25,144 nt of DNA from an uncultured Prevotella sp. (GTDB lineage: Bacteria; Bacteroidota; Bacteroidia; Bacteroidales; Bacteroidaceae), in assembly GCA_934281565.1 (NCBI GenBank), contig CAKQXI010000022.1:1-25144 (forward strand), read 5' to 3'. Under the pieces are notes generated by a model. That model was not told the DNA's origin, did no database searches, and saw nothing but the letters and a program-made list of their open reading frames with translations. The position numbers and the translations under genes are program-made. Positions 18,531 through 25,144 of the stretch are shown here, one piece after another (the first letter of the stretch is position 1; each line of letters opens with the position of its first letter).

Positions 18531-21500
18531 ATGAAAAGAACATCCTTATTCCTTTTGGCAGGACTCATCAGCACATCAATATGGGCAGATGGTACCTTGG
18601 GAGGCTATTTCTACCAACTGCAAGAAGCACCTACTGGCTGGGAATGGCAAAGTCCCGATTCCGTGGCATACAACAAACAGCAACCTCATGCTTGGTTTTT
18701 CTCTTTCCGTACGATAGAAGAAGCTCGAAAGGTTCTTCCAGAGAACAGCTCTTATTGGAAATCCTTGGATGGACAATGGAAGTTCCATTGGGCTTCCTGT
18801 CCAGATGAACGCCCCAAAGACTTCTTTCTTCCTGGTTATGATGTGTCGAAGTGGGATGACATCACCGTACCTATGAGCTGGAACATGGCAGGATTGCAAA
18901 AGGACGGAAAAAACAAGTATGGCGATCCTTTGTATTCTAACCAGCGTGTCATCTTCCAACATACATGGAAGATTGTCAATGACTGGAAAGGTGGCGTGAT
19001 GCGTACTCCGCCAAAGGACTGGATGACTTATCGTAACCGCAACGAAGTGGGTTCGTATCGCCGAACATTTACCGTTCCTGCCGATTGGAGAGGGCAGGAA
19101 GTATATATCAATTTTGATGGTGTAGACTCTTTCTTTTACCTATATATCAATGGTCATTATGTAGGTTTCTCGAAGAACTCGCGTAACTTGGCTGAGTTTA
19201 ACATCACTCCTTATCTCAACAAGGCAGGAAAGGAGAATACGGTGGCTGTGGAGGTATATCGTAACTCTGATGCTTCTTTCCTTGAAAGCCAAGATATGTT
19301 CCGCTTGCCAGGAATATTCCGTACTGTGGCATTGACGGCAAAGCCTCAAGTACAGGTGAGGGACATCAAGGTTATTCCTGACTTGGACGATACTTATACC
19401 AACGCTAAGTTGCATATCACGGCACAGTTGCAGAACTTATCCAAGAAGGCAGTGAAAGGCTATACCGTGCAATATTCGCTTTATGCCAATCGACTCTATG
19501 CCGATGACAATACACTGGTGTCTGGCATTACTGCATCATCCTCTTTATCTGACAAGTTGAATGTCAATGGAGAGATAGACTTGGAGACGACTCTTGATGC
19601 TTCCAACAAGGTAAAATTGTGGAGTGCAGAAGCTCCTTACCGCTATACTTTGGTGGGAGAGCTGAAAGATGCAAAGGGAAAGACCGTGCAAACTTTCTCT
19701 ACCATCGTAGGATTTCGTAAGGTGGAAATTAAGGATACACCTGCCAACAAGGATGAATTTGGATTGGCTGGCCGCTATTATTACTTGAATGGTCGCCCTA
19801 TCAAGCTGAAAGGTGTCAATCGCCATGAAAACAATACACAGACAGGACATACCGTTAGCCGTGAACAGATGGAAAAGGAGATATTCTTGATGAAGCGTGC
19901 CAACATCAACCATGTACGTAATTCTCATTATCCCGATGCTCCTTACTGGTATTATTTATGCGATAAGTATGGCATCTATCTGGAGGATGAAGCTAACTTG
20001 GAAAGCCATGAATATTACTATGGCAAGCAAAGTCTTTCTCATGTTCCAGAATTTCGTAATGCCCACATAGCCAGAAATATGGAGATGGTACACGCCAATG
20101 TTAACCATCCGTCAATCGTTATCTGGAGCATGGGAAACGAGGCTGGTCCTGGCAAGAACTTCGAGGATTGTTACCGTGCCATCAAGGCGTATGATACAAG
20201 TAGACCTGTGCAATATGAGCGCAACAACGATATTGTGGATATGGGGTCCAACCAATATCCGTCCATTGCTTGGGTGCAAGGTGCTGTCAAAGGAACTTAC
20301 GACTTGAAGTATCCTTTCCATATTTCGGAGTATGCTCACTCTATGGGCAATGCCTGCGGTAATTTGATAGACTATTGGAATGCCATTGAGAGTACTAACT
20401 TCTTCATGGGTGGTGCTATCTGGGATTGGGTAGATCAGGCTCTTGACAAGCAAGACCCTGTTACTGGCAAAACCTACTGGGCATACGGTGGCGATTTCGG
20501 AGCTGATAACAAACCTAACGATGGTATGTTCTGCATGAATGGTGTGATGCGTCCTGATTTTACACCAAAGGCTCAGTATTATGAGGTTAAGAAAGTGTAT
20601 CAGAATGTGGCGGTCAAGGCTCTTGATATGAAGAAAGGGTTGGTTGAGATTTTCAACAAGAACTATTTCGAGCCTCTTAAGAACTACCAGATTGTGTGGT
20701 CGCTTTTCAAGGATGGTGTTTGTGTTGCCAAAGACCAGCCATTGCAAGGACCTAAGAATATCATTGGTCCACGTGAAAAAGGTATCTATACCTTACCTTA
20801 CGACTATAATGCCCTGGACCCACGGAGTGAGTATTTTGTCAATATCCAGTTCTTGTTAGGTAAAGATATGCCTTGGGCAGAGAAAGGATATGTGCAGATG
20901 GAAGAACAAATCCGTGTGAAAGGTGCCGATGTCGCTGCTCCATCCATTGCTTCCGTTGCCAAGGTAGGCAAGGCTTTGCAATATCAAGTGGATAAGTCTG
21001 CAAATCGGGCTAATGTCACAGGTTCCAACTTCTTGGTTTCTTTCGACCTTGCCACAGGAGCTATCTATAGCCTTGAATATGGCAACCAAGCCATTATCAA
21101 AGATGGCAATGGCCCTAAGCTGGATGCTTATCGTGCTCCTACTGATAATGACGCTGGTATCGGATACCCTACGGCATGGTTCAAAAATGGACTGTACGAT
21201 TTGCAACATACTGTCAAGGACTGGAGTTGCACGGCCAAGAAAGATGGCACTTATCAATTGAGCTTCACCATTGAGAGCCAAGGTAAAGAGGGATGTGACC
21301 AACCGTATGGTAATCGTGACCGCAATCCTGAGTCGAGCTATACATTCGACACGAACAAACGCCGTTTGACGGATGAGGACTTGAAGTTTACCACTCGGCA
21401 ATTTTATACCATCTATAAGGATGGTTCCATAGAGTTGCAAAGTGCCATCAGTTCCAATCGTTCCAGAATAGTGTTGCCACGTATTGGTTACTCTATGATA

Positions 21501-22442
21501 CTTCCAAGTGAACTTAACCAGTATGATTATTATGGGCGTGGACCTATCAACAATTATTCAGACCGTAAGACCAGTCAGTTCATCGGATGGTATCATGGTC
21601 CTGTTTCTGAACAAGGCATCATGCTTCCTAAGCCTCAAGCCCAAGGAAACCGAGAGGAAGTACGTTGGTGTGCCGTTACCAATGGCAACAAGCAAGGTGT
21701 CGTGTTCATAGCTGATAGTGTTATGTCAGCCTCTGCCCTTCCTTGGAGCCAGCAAGAACTTACGCTTGCCGCACATCCGTATCAATTGCCAAAGAGCAGC
21801 GGTACCCATTTGCACTTGGATGCCAAGGTTACAGGATTGGGTGGTGCCAGTTGTGGACAAGGAGGTCCCTTGACTCCAGACCAAACACTCAGCACTACTT
21901 ATAGCTTTGGTTTCATCATCCGTCCTGCCCTATTAAGTGAAATCACTCGCCTTACAAAGGTATCTGCAACAGGCACGGCGATGATAAAGAGCATCAAAAA
22001 GAAGATGCGGCAGAGCCAACAGACATCCAGCTTGCAAATAGCCTTTGCCTCAAGCCAAGAACCCGATGAGGGCGATGCCACCTATCTGGTGGATGGCGAT
22101 CCGTCTACTTTTTGGCATACGATGTATTCCATCACATTGGCGAAATATCCTCATTGGGTAGATTTTGATGCAGGAACTCAAAAGACAATCAAAGGCTTTA
22201 CATATATGGCACGCCAAGATGGCAATCTCAATGGTTGTATCAAGGACTATGAAATATATGTCAGCAATGACAATAAGTCGTGGGGCGAACCGATAGCCAA
22301 AGGGCGTTTTGAAAAGACTGCCAAGCGACAAAAAGTAATGTTCGACAAACCTGTCAAGGCACGTTATATTCGCTTGCGTGCCTTGAATGAGCAAGATGGA
22401 CAAGACTATGCCTCTGGCGCTGAGTTCACTCTTGTGCTATAA
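18531..22442 (+). CDS. Secreted GH2 beta-galactosidase with C-terminal CBM32-like domain
   Basis: 1303 residues. Signal peptide MKRTSLFLLAGLISTSIWA, without lipobox. Domains in order: sugar-binding jelly roll (about 30-280; GSYRRTFTVPADW, YLYINGHYVGFSKNS), immunoglobulin-like domain (about 285-400), TIM barrel (about 400-700), a second Ig-like part, the large beta-galactosidase small-chain domain (about 830-1130; APTDNDAG, YYGRGPINNYSDR) and a discoidin/CBM32-like domain (about 1165-1303; LVDGDPSTFWHTM, YEIYVSND, ARYIRLRAL). The acid/base is E537 in WSMGNEAG and the nucleophile E600 in HISEYAHSMGN. It likely removes beta-linked galactose from glycans, probably after sialic acid is taken off, in the periplasm or at the surface. 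The gene ends next to a perfect terminator. GH2 activity as galactosidase rests on the LacZ-like length and motifs. Confidence 0.92.
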   Translation: MKRTSLFLLAGLISTSIWADGTLGGYFYQLQEAPTGWEWQSPDSVAYNKQQPHAWFFSFRTIEEARKVLPENSSYWKSLDGQWKFHWASCPDERPKDFFLPGYDVSKWDDITVPMSWNMAGLQKDGKNKYGDPLYSNQRVIFQHTWKIVNDWKGGVMRTPPKDWMTYRNRNEVGSYRRTFTVPADWRGQEVYINFDGVDSFFYLYINGHYVGFSKNSRNLAEFNITPYLNKAGKENTVAVEVYRNSDASFLESQDMFRLPGIFRTVALTAKPQVQVRDIKVIPDLDDTYTNAKLHITAQLQNLSKKAVKGYTVQYSLYANRLYADDNTLVSGITASSSLSDKLNVNGEIDLETTLDASNKVKLWSAEAPYRYTLVGELKDAKGKTVQTFSTIVGFRKVEIKDTPANKDEFGLAGRYYYLNGRPIKLKGVNRHENNTQTGHTVSREQMEKEIFLMKRANINHVRNSHYPDAPYWYYLCDKYGIYLEDEANLESHEYYYGKQSLSHVPEFRNAHIARNMEMVHANVNHPSIVIWSMGNEAGPGKNFEDCYRAIKAYDTSRPVQYERNNDIVDMGSNQYPSIAWVQGAVKGTYDLKYPFHISEYAHSMGNACGNLIDYWNAIESTNFFMGGAIWDWVDQALDKQDPVTGKTYWAYGGDFGADNKPNDGMFCMNGVMRPDFTPKAQYYEVKKVYQNVAVKALDMKKGLVEIFNKNYFEPLKNYQIVWSLFKDGVCVAKDQPLQGPKNIIGPREKGIYTLPYDYNALDPRSEYFVNIQFLLGKDMPWAEKGYVQMEEQIRVKGADVAAPSIASVAKVGKALQYQVDKSANRANVTGSNFLVSFDLATGAIYSLEYGNQAIIKDGNGPKLDAYRAPTDNDAGIGYPTAWFKNGLYDLQHTVKDWSCTAKKDGTYQLSFTIESQGKEGCDQPYGNRDRNPESSYTFDTNKRRLTDEDLKFTTRQFYTIYKDGSIELQSAISSNRSRIVLPRIGYSMILPSELNQYDYYGRGPINNYSDRKTSQFIGWYHGPVSEQGIMLPKPQAQGNREEVRWCAVTNGNKQGVVFIADSVMSASALPWSQQELTLAAHPYQLPKSSGTHLHLDAKVTGLGGASCGQGGPLTPDQTLSTTYSFGFIIRPALLSEITRLTKVSATGTAMIKSIKKKMRQSQQTSSLQIAFASSQEPDEGDATYLVDGDPSTFWHTMYSITLAKYPHWVDFDAGTQKTIKGFTYMARQDGNLNGCIKDYEIYVSNDNKSWGEPIAKGRFEKTAKRQKVMFDKPVKARYIRLRALNEQDGQDYASGAEFTLVL

Positions 22443-22447
22443 CAATT

Positions 22448-22478
22448 AAAAGGGTTGCCACAATCTGGCAACCCTTTT
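22448..22478. terminator. Bidirectional intrinsic terminator between GH2 and ATPase genes
   Basis: AAAAGGGTTGCCA (22448-22460), a five-base loop and the exact complement TGGCAACCCTTTT (22466-22478). It gives A-tract, GC-rich stem and T-tract in both directions. It begins 5 bp after the GH2 stop and overlaps the stop codon of the opposite ATPase gene, so it serves both genes. Confidence 0.92.
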
Positions 22479-23613
22479 AGTTTCTTTTCTTATCCAACCA
22501 CAGTGCAAGCAAAGGGTCGGCTATGCTATATACCTTTTCATTTCTTGTCAATATGTCATCCTCCAAAAGTTTAAGGGCAGCCGACTGGGTAGCACTTGGC
22601 GATTTCAAACGATGTTTCTTGGTAAATGCTGCGGAAACAATACTTTTGACTTGTTGTTCCTCATGGATTGCATAAAGCACTTCTTTCTGGGGTTCGGAAA
22701 TATAAGCGAGAAGCTCACGGATACGATAGTCGTTTTCCAGTACGAAGTTATCTATGATATTGTCAATGAGATCAATGTCGCAGGTCACGCCATTGGGAGT
22801 CATTGCATAAGAATCTTTCATGATGCGCTGGACATAAAGGGTTACGCCACGAAATGTGTTGTATGCTTTCTCTATGGCTTCTGGCATGATGTCCTTACCC
22901 CCTTCTTGGAAATGCTTGATGGCAAACTCTTTGTAAATAGGTAGCTTGATAGCTTCCAATTGTATCAGTTTGGCACTTTGGAAAAAAGGACGGCGAGAGG
23001 AAAGGAACATTTCCTCAAGAATTGTACGCTGGCTTCCTGCAAATACAAAGTTGGCATTGCTAACTTTTTGGATATACGAGCGAAGTACAGCCTCTATATT
23101 CTTTTCGGGATATTTGGTGATTTGCTGAAATTCATCTATCACTATCAAACATCGTTTGTCGGCTTGCTCTATAAAATCAAATATTTCCTTGATGGTATAC
23201 TCTGGCATATTAATATCGCCCAATTTGACATCGAATGTTGGCACGTTTTGTATTGGGTCATAGCTAAAACTTGCAGATAATGAGCGCAAAGTCGTAATGA
23301 ACAAGCGGCGCATCTTGTCACTTCGGGATGCAATCTTTTCATAGATAGCTGTACCGAGTGTATAAATGAACTCCTTGAAGCACGTGGTATGCAGAATATC
23401 AACACTGATGGTAAAATAGTCTTTTTGAATATCTTCCTTGTCAAACACGAAATCCACCAAGGCGGTCTTGCCCATTCTTCGTGGTGAAGTTATCACCACG
23501 TTCATTTGGTTGAGCAAGGCTTGCTCCAATACTTGTGATTCCACTACTCTGTCACAGAAATATGCTGCAGGAATTTTACCTGTAACGATGAAAGGATTGA
23601 TATTTACCGTCAT
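22477..23613 (-). CDS. AAA-family ATPase with C-terminal winged helix (ATPase_2 type)
   Basis: 378 residues, typical of the archaeal-type ATPase group (PF01637) that is abundant in Bacteroidota. It starts with NPFIVTGKIPAAYFCDR, has Walker A in SPRRMGKTAL (about 43-52), Walker B in CLIVIDEFQQI (about 155-165), a sensor stretch NFVFAGSQRTIL (about 187-198), and a C-terminal helical, winged-helix-like part (about 290-370; QKEVLYAIHEEQ, TQSAALKLLEDDILT). These ATPases are of unclear function; some are linked to mobile or stress functions. It is not part of the nan system: own promoter, opposite direction, terminator between. Start is the ATG at 23613. Confidence 0.85.
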   Translation of the reverse strand: MTVNINPFIVTGKIPAAYFCDRVVESQVLEQALLNQMNVVITSPRRMGKTALVDFVFDKEDIQKDYFTISVDILHTTCFKEFIYTLGTAIYEKIASRSDKMRRLFITTLRSLSASFSYDPIQNVPTFDVKLGDINMPEYTIKEIFDFIEQADKRCLIVIDEFQQITKYPEKNIEAVLRSYIQKVSNANFVFAGSQRTILEEMFLSSRRPFFQSAKLIQLEAIKLPIYKEFAIKHFQEGGKDIMPEAIEKAYNTFRGVTLYVQRIMKDSYAMTPNGVTCDIDLIDNIIDNFVLENDYRIRELLAYISEPQKEVLYAIHEEQQVKSIVSAAFTKKHRLKSPSATQSAALKLLEDDILTRNEKVYSIADPLLALWLDKKRN

Positions 23614-23644
23614 ATACCTTAATATATTTATTGGTTAAGTGCTA

Positions 23645-23677
23645 CAAAGATACGATATTTTATTCAAATTATCCAAA
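23645..23677 (-). promoter_or_regulatory. Promoter of the AAA ATPase gene
   Basis: On the minus strand TTTG (23677-23674), 21 bp, then TATCTTTG (23652-23645). This fits the Bacteroidota -33/-7 pattern. The start of transcription would lie close to 23638, about 25 nt before the ATG. Confidence 0.6.
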
Positions 23678-23745
23678 ACAAATAATCTTTTTTCAATAAT
23701 TTATGTTTTCCTTAGTCATCTAATCTTCATTTCTTCATACATGAT

Positions 23746-23952
23746 ACCTTGACAAAGTGCTTTCTTGTGGTCTAACGATAAATGTTATCAAGGTTTGTTA
23801 AAGTTCTTCGTATTGGTCTAACACAGTACTTGGTTATGGTCTCATGAAGTGCTTCGTTAGGGTCTTATAAAGCACTGTGTTAAGGTCTCATAAAACACTG
23901 TGTTAGACCAATACGAAGTACTTTATAAAACCTATACGAAAGTATGTATGGA
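23746..23952. repeat. Nine abutting degenerate 23-bp repeats
   Basis: The stretch divides exactly into nine 23-bp units starting at 23746, 23769, 23792, 23815, 23838, 23861, 23884, 23907 and 23930. Units typically open GGTCT (or ACC in the first and the last two), have an AAGTnCTT-like palindromic core at unit positions 10-17, and end GTTA or similar. There are no spacers. Inside, 23806-23827 and 23897-23918 are perfect 22-bp inverted complements separated by 69 bp, followed by one mismatch and four more pairs. Period and cores were counted by eye. Confidence 0.85.
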
Positions 23953-24045
23953 AGTAATAGAATTTAAATCTACCACTGGTTTAAGATAAAAAAGACTCCC
24001 AAGACAAGAATTTTATCATTTTTTAGAAAAAAAGGAGAAAAAAAC

Positions 24046-24076
24046 TTGCAACTATTGGATATTTTTCATAGATTTG
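24046..24076 (+). promoter_or_regulatory. Promoter of the second SusC gene
   Basis: TTG (24046-24048), 20 bp, then TAGATTTG (24069-24076), a good -33/-7 pair. Transcription would start near 24083 and give a leader of about 55 nt before the ATG at 24139. Confidence 0.65.
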
Positions 24077-24138
24077 CAATCGATACGATTATAGTTGAGA
24101 CACTAAATCATTAAAATTAACTCTTCACCTAAATTAAT

Positions 24139-25144
24139 ATGAGTAGAAACTTAAAACCTAAAAACCAGATGAAGGCTGCAATGTTAGTATGTGCGCTGGC
24201 TTCGATGTCTCCTGCGTTTGCTTATGATGCTGTGGCTAAAGCCGACAATTTTACCCCCCCCATTAAGTAGCATTCAGCAGAAGAAAGTAGCAACAGGACG
24301 TGTGGTTGACAATCTCGGAGAACCGCTTATCGGCGTAACCGTGATGGAAGCGGGTACGTCCAATGGTACAGTTACAGATGTGGATGGAAACTTCACATTG
24401 AGTTTGAACAAACCTAATGGAAAAATTACCGTTTCTTATATAGGCTATAATCCTCAAACACTTGCAGCTGCTGGCAACATGAAGATTACCATGAAGCCAG
24501 AGGATCGAGAGCTGAACGAGATTGTAGTCGTTGGTTATGGTACACAGAAGAAAGTAAACCTTACGGGTTCCGTATCTTCCGTGGATAGTAAGGTCTTGGA
24601 AAGTCGTCCTATCCAGAATTTACAAAGTGGACTTCAAGGCTTGATGCCCGGTGTAACTATTAGTGGAACAAACGGTGCCCCTGGTATGGATGCAGGTAGC
24701 ATCAATGTGCGTGGCGTTGGAACGCTCAACACTTCTTCCCCTTATATCCTTATTGACGGAGTTGAGTCTGGCACGATGAGCAGTCTTGACCCTAATGACA
24801 TTGAAAGCATCTCAGTATTGAAAGATGCTGCCTCTGCCGCTATCTATGGTTCCAAGGCAGCCAACGGTGTAATCCTTATCACGACAAAGCGTGGTAAGAG
24901 TGGCAAGCCTCAAGTTTCTTACAATGGATACTTCAGTGTACAGAACCCAACCAATATGATAGATCGTTTGGATTCTTATGAGTATGCCCATATGCTCAAT
25001 GATGCACTTCAGAGCGAGGGAAAGGCTAAGAAATTTGCGACAGAGGAAGAAATCAATGCGCTTCCTAATACAGATTGGTATGACTTAGCTTATAAGACTG
25101 GTTCTTTGCAGCATCATAATATCAGCGTGAACGGTGCCAATGAG
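24139..25144 (+). CDS. SusC-family TonB-dependent receptor, 5' part, out of frame at a C8 tract; runs off the window
   Basis: From the ATG at 24139 the frame encodes a signal peptide (MSRNLKPKNQMKAAMLVCAL, then ASMSPAFA) and stops at TAG 24268-24270 after 43 residues. The break is at eight C (24254-24261). With seven C the frame joins TPPLSSIQQKK to VATGRVVDNLGEPLIGVTV, the carboxypeptidase-D-regulatory-like domain, then ELNEIVVVGYGTQKK (SusC TonB-box region) and the plug (VRGVGTLNTSSPYILIDGV, VLKDAASAAIYGSKAANGVI). The last codon in the window is 25142-25144; the barrel lies outside. It has its own promoter and follows the 23-bp repeat array, so it likely starts another polysaccharide utilisation locus. 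Substrate unknown. Confidence 0.88.
24254..24261 (+). repeat. C8 homopolymer in SusC gene
   Basis: Eight consecutive C in an AT-rich gene, about 40 codons after the start and just past the signal peptide. The number decides the reading frame: seven (or ten) keeps the receptor open, eight gives a stop nine bases later. Confidence 0.9.

Larger units (their letters stand above)
23614..24138. other. Gene-free 525-bp region with repeat array
   Basis: Between the ATPase gene and the second SusC gene, read away from both starts. It contains the ATPase promoter (minus), nine 23-bp tandem repeats (23746-23952) with a 22-bp inverted repeat inside, and the promoter of the SusC gene (plus). No convincing coding frame was found. 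Confidence 0.7.

Noticed and set aside
20112..20747. 211-codon open frame opposite to GH2
   Set aside because: It lies wholly antisense to the conserved catalytic domain of GH2 and has no family features; shadow frame.
23746..23952. CRISPR array
   Set aside because: Units abut with no spacers, are only 23 bp and degenerate, and no cas gene is near.
1..25144. tRNA, rRNA, riboswitch, insertion sequence or attachment site
   Set aside because: No tRNA-like or rRNA stretch, transposase or integrase frame, or recognised riboswitch motif was seen by eye; small or diverged ones could be missed.

Overview
The window looks like a Bacteroidota chromosome, most likely of the Prevotella/Segatella group. 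The reasons are SusC/SusD pairs, a fimbrillin-family protein, -7 promoter boxes of the TAnnTTTG type, A-rich leaders without clear Shine-Dalgarno sites, and an IgnA-like absence of any enterobacterial signal. The genus is inferred from general gene style, not from a marker gene.

Layout. (1) 1-2472 (+): the 3' part of a large fimbrillin-like surface protein. (2) 2548-3714 (+): a membrane acyltransferase. (3) 16404 down to 3720 (-): a sialic acid (Neu5Ac) utilisation locus in the order susC (nanO-like), susD (nanU-like), two-domain sialate O-acetylesterase, MFS transporter (nanT, frameshifted), N-acetylneuraminate lyase, AGE-family epimerase, a creatininase-family hydrolase, and a secreted kelch mutarotase (nanM-like). 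(4) 16842-22442 (+), divergent from the locus: a ROK-family regulator, a YhcH/NanQ-like protein and a secreted GH2 beta-galactosidase with a C-terminal CBM32-like domain, ending in a perfect bidirectional terminator. (5) 23613-22477 (-): an AAA ATPase. (6) 23614-24138: a gene-free region holding an unbroken array of nine degenerate 23-bp repeats. (7) 24139-25144 (+): the start of a second SusC-like receptor, cut by the window edge.

How the genes fit together. GH2 and the esterase trim host sialoglycans, SusCD imports the sugar over the outer membrane, the mutarotase speeds anomer conversion in the periplasm, NanT crosses the inner membrane, the lyase splits Neu5Ac to ManNAc and pyruvate, and the epimerase turns ManNAc into GlcNAc. 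This is the NanLET logic known from Bacteroides fragilis. A GlcNAc kinase (RokA type) and a GH33 sialidase are not in the window. The role of the creatininase-family enzyme in this operon is unknown.

The strongest unusual signals are: single-base frame breaks in both SusC genes right after the signal peptide, one of them at a C8 homopolymer that looks like a phase-variation tract; a third single-base break in nanT; the 9 x 23-bp intergenic repeat array with an embedded 22-bp perfect inverted repeat; and a 13-bp perfect hairpin overlapping an alternative hairpin between susD and the rest of the nan operon. Sequencing error must be excluded before reading biology into the frame breaks.
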